Of a stretch of DNA of 64,000 nucleotides, positions 33,952 through 45,400 are shown piece by piece (the first letter of the stretch is position 1; the number at the start of each line of letters is the position of its first letter). The stretch lies in contig VCJN01003309.1 in the NCBI GenBank assembly GCA_006384855.1, positions 1 to 64,000 of the forward strand, written 5' to 3'. Both the position numbers and the translations under genes were made by a program. The notes beneath the pieces were generated by a model. That model was not told where the DNA came from. It did no database searches and saw only the letters and a program-made list of their open reading frames with translations. The stretch is from Tetraselmis striata. Its lineage: Eukaryota > Chlorophyta > Chlorodendrophyceae > Chlorodendrales > Chlorodendraceae.

Positions 33952-35449
33952 CCGGGCGGGCGCTGCTCCGCTATTGATCCCATGGTGATGCTGGCCAAGG
34001 ACGCAACATGGCAGGAGCCGGTGTTCTGCGGCTGCCTACTACTTTTTAATGGCGTCTAGAGGGAGGTCAGCGCCGCGCCCTGTGGCAATGAGTCAGGACC
34101 ACGGATGCACCCTGCCCGTGCAAGCGATGCCCACTGCCAGGACATGGCCTCCTCCAAGAAGGGCGAGCTGAGTACGAAAATCTATGCGGGCATGAAGGCA
34201 CCGCCCACCGACTCATTTGGCACCACCGATGAGCGCGGAGTCTCCATGGCCTGCTCCGACAAAGTAGCGTCCTGAAGCTGGCGGTGTGCGGTCTCCATCC
34301 AGGGGTCCTGCTGCGCTGTGTGCTGCTGCAGCTGGTGCGTCTGGCCTCCGTGGTGATTGACACCGATGGCTCCGACCGGCACCACATGGAATAGGCCGTG
34401 TACCACAGCGCCCGGCTGGACTGCCTGGGGCTGCGCAAATGATCGGTCAGATAGCTCCCTGATGCTGCAGAATAACACGTCAGCTATATATAATAGATAC
34501 AGTCGCCATTGCCTTTTCAGGCAACGGATCCTCAGCATCACTGCCATCATCTCTCATGAGCCAATAATATTGGCACTCCAATATCTGTGTACGGGTTCCG
34601 ATGCGCTTCGACGAGCGCATATTCTAAAGAATGTGTCATGCCTTTCCTGGTTCGTTTCCAGACAGGATTACGACGGACATACTCAGAACTTACGAGCGCC
34701 ATGGCATGTACTGTGATAAGAACAGAATCCCCGCCCAGGCTTGCTCTGTACTACTGCCCCGAGAGCCAGCCCCCCCCCCCCCCCCCCCCCCCCTGTGTGG
34801 TGTTCCCTTCTGCGTCTTGTGCTTATGCTTAACAAACGTAGACACGGCTTTAATGTTCTGCGGATTCTCAAGATCACTGCGGTGCCCAGTGTCTGGCAGG
34901 TTGCAGGGCTTGGTCAGCGCTCCTGCCAAGTCGGCAATCCGAAGTAGTCTGGGATTGCTTTTACATTTGCAAGCAGAGATAAAATCGCGACTCGCCAAGT
35001 GGGTGCCAATACCCGCTATATTCTTAACACGTGCATGCTTAGATTTACCTAAGATGAGTTGTAAGAGACTGAGTAACTGAGTAACAGCAATGTCTGTGAA
35101 GACGCCGCTGCACTCCCCGGAGCGGGTGGGCGGGAGATACTGAAAATACTGGCTGTTGTGAGATACAGTCCTGGCTGCCCCCCTGGTTGCTAACAAACGC
35201 ACTGCGTTTCTAGACAGCCCTGGGGCAGCCCCAGGTCTGCTGGCAGTTGGATCCCCTCACGGATCCAACTACCAATTACTAATCCTTGTAACTACATATT
35301 TTTTCTAATGATTCTTGGTCTTGAGCTTCTCTTGCCTCATCCTTCATTTGCAGAAAACCGGTGTGGCCCTGGCCCACAGGCCACCACCAAACATGCCAAT
35401 TCGCCAATCCAATGGCGGAATCTGAGGGTGCACTACCAGGACCTCCGCC
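33952..35449. other. 3' flank of protease gene A; no independent gene seen
   Basis: 34437-35065 is duplicated at 52155-52745 behind protease gene B. A 24-bp C run (34770-34793) is present here but absent from the B copy. 35066-35420 has no counterpart in B, so it is either an insertion in A or a deletion in B. Open stretches at 34067-34550 are not conserved enough to call. Confidence 0.5.
35219..35270. other. Two adjacent perfect palindromes in the A-specific 3' segment
   Basis: CCTGGGGC-A-GCCCCAGG spans 35219-35235. AGTTGGATCC / GGATCCAACT spans 35245-35270 with a 6-nt loop. They sit within the ~350 bp present only behind protease gene A. Confidence 0.8.
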
Positions 35450-38400
35450 TCAGCAGACATCCCCACAGCAGCGGACAGCGGCGGTCTCGGAGGTTCCAAG
35501 ACAAGTAGCGCGCCTGCCGTTGCGACCCTTCCCGACCATATAGCCGCTGGCGCACGCATCAGACGTCCAGGTGAGGTCTCTGTCGAAGCCACAGCCAGTG
35601 CCGGTGGTCTCCCTTGCCGCAAGCTCGGCCAGAGAACATAGGCGGGCCCCGTAGCCTTCACAAACATTGCGCGCCAGTTCAAAGGTTCCAACCCTGCAGA
35701 AGTTGAGCCCCGGCCAGATGGAATCGCCGCATACGTTGCGTGAGCCAGCCCTGTTGGAAAAGTTGAGCTCCGAGCAGCACTTGGAGGACACGAGCGCCGG
35801 GGTATTGGGGCTAGTGGTTGGGCTAGGTGTCGGAGAGGGGGTAGCAGCGGGGGTGGGGCTGGGGGTGGGGCTGGGGGTAGGAGAGGGAGTGGGGCTTGGG
35901 GTAGAAGCGGGGGTGGGAGAGGGGGTGGGGCTTGGGGTAGGAGCGGGGGTGGAAGAGGGGGTAGGAGAGGGGGTGGGGCTTGGGGTAGGAGAGGGGGTGG
36001 GGCTTGGGGTAGGAGCGGGGGTGGGAGAGGGGGTGGGGCTTTGGGTAGGAGAGGGGGTGGGGCTTGGGGTGGGAGAGGGGGTGGGGCTTGGGGTAGGAGC
36101 GGGGGTGGGAGAGGGGGTAGGAGAGGGGGTGGGAGCGGGGGTAGGAGCGGGGGTGGGGCTTGGTGTAGGAGAGGGGGAAGGAAAAGGGGTAGGAGAGGGG
36201 GTGGGAGCGGGGGTGGGAGCGGAGGTAGGAGAGTGGGTAGGAGAGGGGGTGGGGCTTGGGGTCGAAGAGGGGGTGGGAGAGTGGGTAGGAGCGGGGGTGG
36301 GAGCGGGGGTTGGAGCGGGGGTGGGAGAGGGAGTGGGGCTTGGGGTAGGAGAGGGGATGGGAGAGGGGGAGGGAGCGGGGGTGGGGCTTGGGGTGGGAGA
36401 GGGGGTAGGAGCGGGGGTGGGGCTGGGAGTAGGAGAGGGGGTGGGGCTGGAGGTAGGGGCAGGGCCACCCTCGGCGCAGATGCCCAGCTCCGGCACGCAC
36501 TCGCCGCCGCAGTGGCCGGGTGTGCAGATCTCCGTGGAGCAGTCGGACCCGATGTAGGATAAGAAGCACGCACACTCGCCTCCCATACACACGCCGTTGC
36601 CGCTGCAGTCGTTGGGGCACGTCAGCCCAGCGCACGTCTCGGTGTTGTCCGGGCAGGGGCCAAAGGTGCCCACCCAGCCCGCCGTGCCACTCAGCACCAC
36701 GTCTTCCCCGGTAGGGCAGTCCACCTTGGTGCCCGAGCCCAGGTCTAGCTGCAGCATGCCGGTGGCGGTGCAGGACATCTTGAGGCAGCGAGGCCAGGGG
36801 AGGTTGTAGCCCTCCGGTGACTTCATGCTGCCGCGGATGTCCATGCAGCGCGAGTTGGCGCCAAAAAAGTTGCCCAGAATGCCGTTGTTGAGAGTCTGCA
36901 TGGAAGGGTCGTAGCAGTTGTTTGTGATGATGTTTCCCGCATTGTACACCAGTACTGACTTTGGCACCGCGCACTCCGGGTGGAACGTGGGATCAGCCAG
37001 GCATGTCGCCACAAACATGTTGTCGTCAGAGCAGCGGAACCCGGAATCTCCCGGCGGGCAGAAGTACTTCTGGCTGGGATGGGCTGCGACGAAGTCTGTG
37101 CAGGTGTGTGTCAGGAAGTCGCAGCCGGCCTTGTAGCCATAGCTGTTGGGCGTCACATTCTCCCAGTTTACAAAGTACCAGCCGCTGTCCTCTGCCATCG
37201 CGGCTGTCAGCGGACCAATGTTGGCTTTACCAGTGCCGTCGGCAACCGGGCCCATGACGTCGCCGCGCAGAGTGGACGACTCCCAGTGGGACAAGGAGCC
37301 GCCATCCTCCAGTGCCATACCCTCTGCGGAGGGGCAGCCAAAGTAGTCGCGCGCCACCTCCTGCACCTTGGGCGTCTTCAGCACCGTCCGGCCATGTACA
37401 TCAGTGGTGTAGCGCTCCGCGTGCGTGTAGCCCTCCCCACTCTCGCCGATGAACTGATATTGCACCAGCCAGGTGCTAAAGAACAGGACATGTAGCATCT
37501 CGTGCACGGCAACTGCGGCCACTCTCTTCGGGTCCGAGTCGACGCCGAAGGCGTTGGGGCAAAAGTTGATGCCTCCAGCGAGCGGTCGGTTGGTATCCGT
37601 ATCGAACTCGCACGCCAGGGCGTGTGCATACTCCCCGTTGCAGTTGGCCTGGTCAGCGATGACGTAGATGATGATGTCTTTGTCCTCGACCCCCTCGCCG
37701 CCGGAGGTGGTAGTGCACGAGTCTTGCGAGGGGGCCGTGCACAGCTCGTAGTTCCCGAAATACTTCGACTCGTGCCTGATGCCGTCCGGCTCGTAGCACC
37801 AGCCAGGATTGTCGTAGTTCCTCCGGTACTCAGTGCACAGAGTCTCGCCGTCCACTGTGTAGGAGTTTTTGCATGGAGATGGCAGGTAGAGCTTGTCCGA
37901 GGGAGGCGCGCGCACGAGCAGGCGGGAGCTCAGGTCGGCGGCGGCCAAGGGCATGATCTCGTCCCGAACCAGCGCCAGCTTCTGCGCCAGTGCGGCGTCG
38001 CCAAAGTCGTTCATCTGGTCGTAGTCGAGGTGGAAACGGATCGGCCGAGGTCCGCCGGTACGAACCGAGGTGTCTGGTCCACGCAGCCTGGCCTCCACGG
38101 CCTTGGTAGCCTCCTTGCTGTCTTGAAACTCCTGGGTGCGCTGCTTGAGAAACTCCTCGATGCGGGGGTCCTCATCCGCCACGCCGAGGCCGCCGCCTCC
38201 ACCGCTGCGCGTCGTCACCAGGGTGTCCAGATCAAGAACCACCACGGGCACCGGCAGCTCCTGGGGTAGAAATTTCAGGGTCAGATTGCGGCATGGACCG
38301 AAATGCAATGCCGGTGTTAGAGGGTGGCTGGGGGCTTCCGGGGGGGGAGGGGGGTGATCAAGGCTGCTCGACCGCGTGTTACTCAAACGCCGGGGCGCAG

Positions 38401-38796
38401 CAAACGTAGTGGACGCCGCGCACGTTTCGAAGGCGAGAAAAAGTTGGCACAATTGCAGCTAGCTACAGCACCTTTCATACATTCCGAAGCCTAGACTGAT
38501 TGCCGACACCGAGGTTCGGGGGGGTCGAGGCACGACGTCGAAGGAGCGCGTGAGTTACGGTCCGGCATGTCGCGCTTTTAACAGCTAGCCGAATACGACT
38601 GATACGAGTAAACTGTCGCAGCAGTGCAGCATGCCGCGCTCCTTTGACGTCGCCAGTAAACTTGGCACCGCGCGTCGTATTTTCATAGTCAGTAGGCATC
38701 CCAGGCAGGCAGGCCATGAGTGATCACCTGTGCAGCAACTAGCAGGAACAGGCTGAGAGCCAGGAGGGGGCGCAGTGAGACGCTTGCTTTCGCCAT
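35450..38796 (-). CDS. Leishmanolysin-like (M8) secreted metalloprotease, gene A
   Basis: Exon 1 is 38796-38728, 23 codons of signal peptide ([12 protein letters not shown]) ending at CAG|GTGATC. Exon 2 is 38260-35450, beginning after CTACCCCAG in matching phase, for 959 residues. The zinc motif HEMLH is at 276-280, the third His in [10 protein letters not shown] at 348, and the Met-turn Met in DVMGP at 359, as in metzincin M8 proteases. An EGF-like Cys cluster follows ([23 protein letters not shown]). Then comes a Ser/Pro/Thr linker of ~220 residues of SPTP/APTP repeats (about 626-846), and a Cys-rich C-terminal domain of ~109 residues containing [14 protein letters not shown] and [14 protein letters not shown]. 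The latter resembles algal lectin-like modules. Expected to be secreted and to cleave wall or surface proteins. The longer frame upstream of 38260 starts without ATG and is intron. Confidence 0.88.
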
Positions 38797-38881
38797 GTCG
38801 GCAACGTTCGTTGGGGAGGTTGGTGTAACGGTACCGTACGATTTACGACGCCGGAATGGTTGTCACTCCGTTCGCCCGCGT

Positions 38882-38889
38882 CTTTTATA
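38882..38889 (-). promoter_or_regulatory. TATA box of protease gene A
   Basis: TATAAAAG on the minus strand, 86 bp upstream of the ATG. The downstream block GCGGGCGAACGG and ACAACCATTCCGGCG is shared with gene B at the same distance, while upstream sequence diverges, which supports it as a retained core promoter. Confidence 0.7.
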
Positions 38890-39429
38890 CTTCCGGTAAT
38901 CCTTACCTGGTACTGCTGTGCTGCGTGCGTTGACAGGAATAGACTCGTCTGTTAATCCTGGCGGCGACGCGCTAATACATGGCGACGCTGCAGGTACCGG
39001 TACTTGTGAATGTTTGTGTGTTGGTGACAAGGATAGCGTACATGGAATGCACGGAAAGTACTGGAGAGGGGAAAAGCCTACATTTTAAAGCCGCCGACGA
39101 TGCTTGTGCTGCTGGCGTTCTTGGCGGACCGAACGCCGGCGCACGACGCGAGCGGCGGTTAATACCAGTACCTGTACAGGTACATCGTACAGGGACCACG
39201 TACGAGTGTACTGTATTATACCCTGTACCATTAGTACTCGGGTCTTTCAGTCGTGTAGATTACATTACCTTTATTTCCTGTACATCAGTGCTTTTAACAG
39301 ATGCGTACTAGAAGCAGTACTAAAATACATTACGTATTACATACTGAAAGCAGTACTAAAAGCAATTTAGAAAGGTTGCCCGCAAAAGAGATTTTTCTGC
39401 TGTAATTACATCGGGGCTTTCACAAAAAC
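38890..39429. other. Upstream of protease gene A; no gene
   Basis: Contains two AGCAGTACTAAAA words (near 39313 and 39348). At 39358-39395 is a second, partial match to the retroelement 3' end (GGTTGCCCGCAAAAGAGA), suggesting an extra truncated tail. Confidence 0.4.
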
Positions 39430-41160
39430 GCACTACAAAGAGAACTAAGAGCAATTATGAGAGGTTGCCAGCAAAAGAGATACTTAAGCCTGAAAACAAG
39501 GTCGAACAGGAGGACAGGGAGCCAATAGACAAAAAGGGGGAGCCAAGGGAACCACGAAGTCACTTAGCTGCCAGAAACTCCAAGAACCCCCGCCCCGGGG
39601 TAGGCTATCAGGCACGGCGAGGACGCTTGCAGCCAATGACCCGGGTCATAGCAACACATGCCGACGAACGACGCGACGCGGGCGCAGGAGCACCATCACG
39701 TGCCACACGCGCGGCCGCGACCCCGCCAAGAACATTGTCTGCATGAGCCATGTTGATGAGCAAGGAGAAACGGCGGCGCCACGCAGACAAGAGCTGGCCG
39801 ATATTCTTGCCAGTGTGTGCTTGGCTAGCTTTCGCGAGCTCCACCAAGAAGGCCTCAGCGTGCGGGGCCAGCGAGCCAAACTCGGAAACGGCGAAAGGGA
39901 CAAAGCGAAGCATGCCGGCGGCGTTTCGGACACCCTCGTCATACTTCTGGATTTTGTGGCGCTCTGCAGCCCGCAAAGCAGTCGTTGGATCCGGGGTTGA
40001 CACGCCGAGGATAGGGGCAATGGTGGTATCGACAGCAACCGTGTTTCCGCGGATACCGCCATACCCAAAAAGCCCAACATCGGCGGGCCGCCCGTCGCTG
40101 CCCTTCGGGAGAGAAACAAGCACCGACGGCTCCGTGAGGATCTGGACACCCACGCCCAGCGCTGACTTCACGTCGTGGCAAATGTCGGAAAGGCCATGTG
40201 CCGCCCACTCGTGTGCGGCGTGATTGGAGTCGCCCCCAGAGCAGCGTGCCACGTGATCAGCGTATGCAACCGCCCAAGTTGAAGGAGTGAACTCCACGCC
40301 AGCATCCTCAAAACGGGCAAGCATGCCTTGTACCGAGAAGGAGCAAGAAGCACAAGAGCATGGCTCGCCAAGGGAGAGGACAGGAGACGCCGGAAGGCCA
40401 AATGGGCGGCAAGCGGCCACACGGAACATGGAATCGTAGTACTCAGGGGAACGCTCACGGACTTCACCAAGGCGACCCTCACATGGAGGATCAGTCACCA
40501 GGAACGCCGTCGCAGCGCGTAAGAGGCGGCCTCGGAAGCGGTTGCTGTCAGGGCCGCTTCTAGGCATACGCGCAGCCAGCTTTGCGAAACGGACCGTGTG
40601 GATGCGGTGGCTCAGGGTTTCCTGTACTTTCCGCATGGAGTGCAAGGGGAAGTCCGAGTAATGCGGGATAGCTTGGAGGTCGGCCGCCGAGCGCAAAGCA
40701 GACGCCGGCTCAGCCCCGGCGTCCGAGCAGCCGGCCCGGGCAACGTGGGAGCGCTTGGAGGGGAGCAACTTCAAGGCAGAGGCCAATGGCCCCGCTAGAT
40801 CTTCGAGCACCGCGTCTCCACACTCGTTAACGACACGCGTATGAGCGGCGCGAAGCTCGATAGCCCACATCGGCGCCGACGCGTTGGCGCTGGCATCGAG
40901 CTCCAACGTTGGGGTGGCCAAAGCCTGGTGGATCGAGGACGCCCCAACAAGGTAGAGGCTTTGAGGGCTAGACACGCCGGACGGGTCGGAAAAGAACGCC
41001 CCAGCGTCGCTCAGGGTGGCGTGTTGAGCACGGAGGAAAGTCACAGCTTGGCCAACCACGAGGGCGGCAGCGCCGATGTGGGAGGCATCTGCTATAGACA
41101 CATTATCGCCGATGCCGAGGCCCCCAAATTGGACCGGGAGGGACAGCTGCGTGCGCTGCG
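39430..41160 (-). mobile_element. Non-LTR retrotransposon copy B, 5'-truncated
   Basis: Minus-strand element with the C-terminal part of pol (41101-39608) and ~180 bp of 3' tail matching the end of copy A (words CTGGCAACCTCTCATAATTG and GTAGTGCG). It is cut off 5' of the region after the RT thumb, as expected for incomplete reverse transcription. Its 5' end abuts another retroelement tail at 41165. Confidence 0.8.
39608..41101 (-). CDS. Retroelement pol C-terminal region with restriction-like endonuclease domain
   Basis: 497 codons without a stop; the ATG at 41101 is internal to the original pol. There is no RT left. Residues 245-300 carry Cys and His residues (GEPCSCASC, HVARC, SNHAAHEW) that may bind zinc. 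Residues 338-361 (GRPADVGLFG ... VAVDTTIAP) fit the PD-(D/E)xK-like endonuclease pattern RPDV...D-x-T of site-specific or RLE-type non-LTR elements. The end (VPFAVSEFGSLAPHAEAFLV, then LINMAHADNVLGG) is typical of algal and oomycete elements of this class. Without RT it cannot retrotranspose by itself. Copies A and C are related but broken, so this is the least decayed one. Confidence 0.75.
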   Translation of the reverse strand: MSIADASHIGAAALVVGQAVTFLRAQHATLSDAGAFFSDPSGVSSPQSLYLVGASSIHQALATPTLELDASANASAPMWAIELRAAHTRVVNECGDAVLEDLAGPLASALKLLPSKRSHVARAGCSDAGAEPASALRSAADLQAIPHYSDFPLHSMRKVQETLSHRIHTVRFAKLAARMPRSGPDSNRFRGRLLRAATAFLVTDPPCEGRLGEVRERSPEYYDSMFRVAACRPFGLPASPVLSLGEPCSCASCSFSVQGMLARFEDAGVEFTPSTWAVAYADHVARCSGGDSNHAAHEWAAHGLSDICHDVKSALGVGVQILTEPSVLVSLPKGSDGRPADVGLFGYGGIRGNTVAVDTTIAPILGVSTPDPTTALRAAERHKIQKYDEGVRNAAGMLRFVPFAVSEFGSLAPHAEAFLVELAKASQAHTGKNIGQLLSAWRRRFSLLINMAHADNVLGGVAAARVARDGAPAPASRRSSACVAMTRVIGCKRPRRA

Positions 41161-41164
41161 TGCC

Positions 41165-41390
41165 CGCAAAAGAGATAAGGCCCTTATAAGGTCCTTATAA
41201 GCCTGAAACCAATGGTCAAGCAGGAGGGCCGGGAGCCAAGAACCAAGGAAGAGCCACGGGAACCAGGAAGACACCAAGTGACAAAGTCCCGCGGCGAACT
41301 TTACTTTTACATCAAGTCACTAAGGAACCAAGGGGTCCAGGAAAGCACTGAAATCCAAGGAACGACCAGAAAAAACCATGACCAGATATT
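41165..41390 (-). mobile_element. Isolated 3' tail of the same retroelement family
   Basis: Reverse complement of the copy A tail (18361-18520): TCTGGTCGTTCCTTGG, CTGGTTCCCGTGGCTC and similar words in order. No coding part is attached. A short foreign piece with GGCGAACTTTACTTTTAC lies inside (around 41290). Confidence 0.65.
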
Positions 41391-42259
41391 ATTACCTGTT
41401 GTCGCTCTAGCTGTACGGCTACGCTACATGTATATGCGCGGTGCTAGCGGTGACGAATATATGTATGTTAGGACCCGGGTGTCCACAAAACCCCGCGTAC
41501 ACAGGGCGCCCCGTCTGCTACATACGGGCTCACCAGAATCCCCGTGTTTATACATAACGCCCCGTATGCAAAATTAAATTGAGTTTGAAATTGAATAACA
41601 ACGTGCTGACTTGCTTCTCTCCACCGCCCACGCCGAGTTGCTTTTAGGACCTGCTTTTTCCAATCGTTGTGGGAACCCTAGGGATTACGGATGCAGCTTC
41701 CGGCCTTCCTCCGTTTCGCCCGCGCCCCACCTTCCATGCCGCTTGATATCCCCCCCCGCCCCCCCCCCCCCCCTCTGCCGCAGCGGAGGTGTCGTGTATA
41801 GTGATCTACGGAAGTGTGTATGTTAACGGTGGGTGTGCGTGTGGGGCTTGTGGGAGGTATTGGGGTTCGGCATTGTATACATACGGGTTGCCGCCAAACG
41901 TCGGGTGGGCCCATACGCAAGGGAGGCCAGTTGTGACTGGTGTTTTATTTTCGTGGCACCGCGTTGCTTGGCACCAATTCACCAGCAGACGCTCCAGCAT
42001 CACTGATGCGGAGTGACGGGCGCAAATTGCGCGATGGGGACGCAGGGGTGGGGGGATGTCAGACCCGCCAATAAGCGATCGCTTGCGCAGTGCACACGCC
42101 CTTGTCGCCCATGAGCCGACATGTGCGACCTCAACTGCCACTATCTGGCAGGAGGCGGACAATAGAGCGCGATGGCGCTCCAGCTACCTCCCGCGGGAGA
42201 GTCACTCGCTCTGAAAGCTCCATCCTTGCCCACATCGGCCGCCGCAAACGATAGCCACC
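41391..42259. other. No gene; C run
   Basis: Mixed composition; a 15-bp C run at 41759-41773. No open frame with recognisable content. The right part may hold the promoter of the transposase gene that starts at 42260. Confidence 0.4.
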
Positions 42260-42451
42260 ATGCCACGACGCTACACAATCAAAGAAAAGTTTCTTAAGAA
42301 GGTCGAGGCGATGCATGCACAACGAGGCGACAAGAAGCAACTCTTGTCACAGGACGACGACCAAAATATGGACGGTGTATATGCTAGAGCGGTATCGGAG
42401 TATGACCAAGGAGGTTCGTGTGCACCCCTCCCTATGTAATCTAGCCCCCCT

Positions 42452-42482
<31 letters not shown>

Positions 42483-45400
42483 CGTTCATTAGTCGTTCAC
42501 CGCCTGCCGTTGGGACCGCCGATGGCGAGCCTCCCAGCGCCCCCCGCCCATATATCTCGCAGGGGTGGGATACCCCCCTCACTCGCCCGCTCGCTCGCGG
42601 GCCGTTGTAGTGCGGCGGCATACCATCTCCCAAGGCCCGGGGGCGGCATGCGTGAAGTGGGCGCTGAGCGGTTGGGTATGGCATTCGACATCAGCCGCCG
42701 CCGACAGCCGCCTCCAACGGCCGCCAGCCGCCATTGATATAGAAACAAAGCAAACACGGGAACGTCTCTCGCTGCGTCGCGTGTCTGTCTCGCTACATGA
42801 GCAAAGCATGAATACATACAAGAACTCGCGCTTCCAACTAGTATCCATCGCAGGCAACACTATGGTGGCGAAGAGGGAGGAGGTGGTAACGATGTCCGTC
42901 GAGATGTCCGTCTGCGTTTTGCCAGCCACATAGGGTAGGTTTCGGACCACATCAGAGCGGAACACCTCGACAGAGGGCACGCCAAGGTGCCCCCCCCCCC
43001 CTCACTTGCTGGCCCGTCTTTCGACTCACAAGCGCGTGCGTGTATCGACCAGAGTGACTTCTCGTTGCAAAATTCCCCCTTCCCATTTACCCCATTGTAA
43101 TCGTTTTTCTAGGCCAAGAAGTTGCACAACGCTGTCTCGGCGGTGTGTTTCAACATCCCCATGGTTGTCACTGACATGTACATACAGACGTGCCCCATTT
43201 GCAACCACGCGAGGGGTGCATGAAGCAAAAATGCCAAGGCAGGGCACCGCCCCATATGGTCGGGCGGCAAATTTGCAACTCGTGTGGAGGTCGGCCCCAT
43301 TGGCTACCAGTCTTCTGAGTACACGGGCTACAAGTGTTTCCAGACTTACATCGACCATGGTGTAACGTTTTGGGTGGTCCAAAGCCCTCCCCAACAAAAA
43401 GTAAGGCTTGGTAGAAACATTATTTACACAATGGTTGAGTGCAGTAGTGGCATTAGGCACCATCACCGTGGGTCTGACTCAATCCGTTTTGCATGCAGAA
43501 AGAAGAGATGGTTGCTGAGGCTATGGTCAGTGAATTCGTCGTTTTGGGGGCCCCCATGATCCTGCAAGCAAACAACCGCAGGTGATTCTCCGGCGCTGCT
43601 GATAGCTTATAGTTGATCGTTCGATAGTTGCGTTGTTTGCACTCGGGTAACAGAGGGACTTGGCATCGTCGTATTCCATGGTGTTAAAATGCCCTCTAAA
43701 GTCAATCACCGTGCCGATGTGCAGGTGGTGAAGGCGGTGAAGGATATGTGGTCCGGATGTACCATGGTGACGGGGATGCCTCGACACAGCCCCAGCGATG
43801 CTGCGTCAGCGCGGATCAACCGCACCATTGAGAACACGATCCGTGTGTGGTGCCGGGACAACTCCAACCCGAATTGGCCGCACGCTTTGCGCCCACTTTG
43901 TTGTGTGGGCACACAACACCACTCTTCATAGCGCTATCCAGCAGGTGATGCCTTACGATGCTTTGATCGGGCAGTGACGCCGAGTGGGTGTCATCTCTTT
44001 CAAGATTTCACCAGAATTGGCAGAGAGCTTGACCACAGAGGTGCTATTGAACGCGACTTTGGGGCTGTCGGAGGATTCTGAATTGGATCCGTCATGCATC
44101 GCAGAGGAACCGCAAACATCCTGCTCTATTCGATTCACTGAGTGCCACGCCCCCATGCTTGTGGCCCCCTTCCAAGCCATGGTTTATATCTTTCGGTATT
44201 TTGACTTGAGAAAGAAATGTGGTGCTCTTATGCAAGACCTAGAGGGCGTGGATTACGACGCGGCGGACGAAGCTGCCCCGCGGGAGGCACTTTTGCTTTT
44301 CGAGCCACACCCAGACTTGCCTTGGAACCCCAACACAATCTCTGTCCCATGCAAGGCATTGAAGGACGGTGAGGAGTGCAAGAACCGGCATCTCATCCCC
44401 ACGTCCGGGGTAATGAGGGGTCACTAGTGCAAGAGCTGCCACCATTTCTACCATGTCATATGCACAGTAGGTGCGCCCCCTCTCTCCTTTTGCGCCATGA
44501 CATGTGAAATATGCAGACAGTGTTTTTACTTTATAATTAATCCGAACTCTCCCTCCCCATCCTCCCGCCCTTGCCTGAAATAAAACCATGGAAGGGTTGT
44601 TTTTGTAAAGCATATGTGTGTGTTAGGGCCCAGTATGGAATACTACAGTGTGTTACTTATTGACCACATGGGGCGCCGATGGTGGGCACTGCAGTGCGGA
44701 ATGCCATGGCGGTCCTGCTCCATCCCAAACGCATGCACCTGGGGCTCTAGCTACGGCCTCGGCCTTCGTCCTAGCAGCCACCGTCCCTACAACCGCTGCA
44801 TGTGCAGCACATAGAGATAGCTCTAGCTCCAGCTCCGGCCCCGGGCCAAACCCTCGCCCCAACAACCGCTGCCTTTGCAGGCCATGCAACACATGCAGCT
44901 CAAGCATCAGCTGCAATTTTAACACATGTACAAGCTCTAGCACCCACACCAACATCAACTCCGGCCCCGGCCCCGGCCCTTGCCCCGGCAGTTACTGCGC
45001 CAGCAGCTTCAACACAACTGCAAATGCAGCCGCAACGCAGCCGCAACTCCGGCCCTGCCCCCACCCAAGCAGCCGCTGCCTTTGCATGCCTTGCAGCTCC
45101 ATCATCAGTTCCAACTTAGGCCACGGCCCCGGCCTCAGCAGTTGCTACTCCTGTAGCCAATGTAGACTCGCCCTTGGCCAACACACACGGTAGGAGGAGG
45201 AAGCGTAAGCATGCCGCCATGGCTCCGGAGGAACATGCATGGCGTGATGAAGCGCAGATATGTGAGGATTGAAGAAGCATGGCCCCTTCCTTACCATTGA
45301 TTCGGTGGTGCAAATTGCGCTTGCCATCGTGGACCGCGGCAGGGGGGATTCACCATGTTTACATGCGTGGTTATTGAGGTTCAAGCATGGGGGTGTCGCC

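Noticed and set aside
35667-36562. Plus-strand Gly/Val-rich frames of 170-300 codons
   Set aside because: Antisense shadow of the Ser/Pro/Thr linker repeats of protease gene A.
38261-38452. N-terminal 64 residues of the long protease A frame
   Set aside because: It starts at TTG, is closed by a one-base difference in gene B, and a better signal-peptide exon lies upstream with matching splice phase.
44800-45190. Ala/Pro-rich or Ser/Cys-rich frames
   Set aside because: Low-complexity reading of short repeats inside the decayed transposase; not a separate gene.
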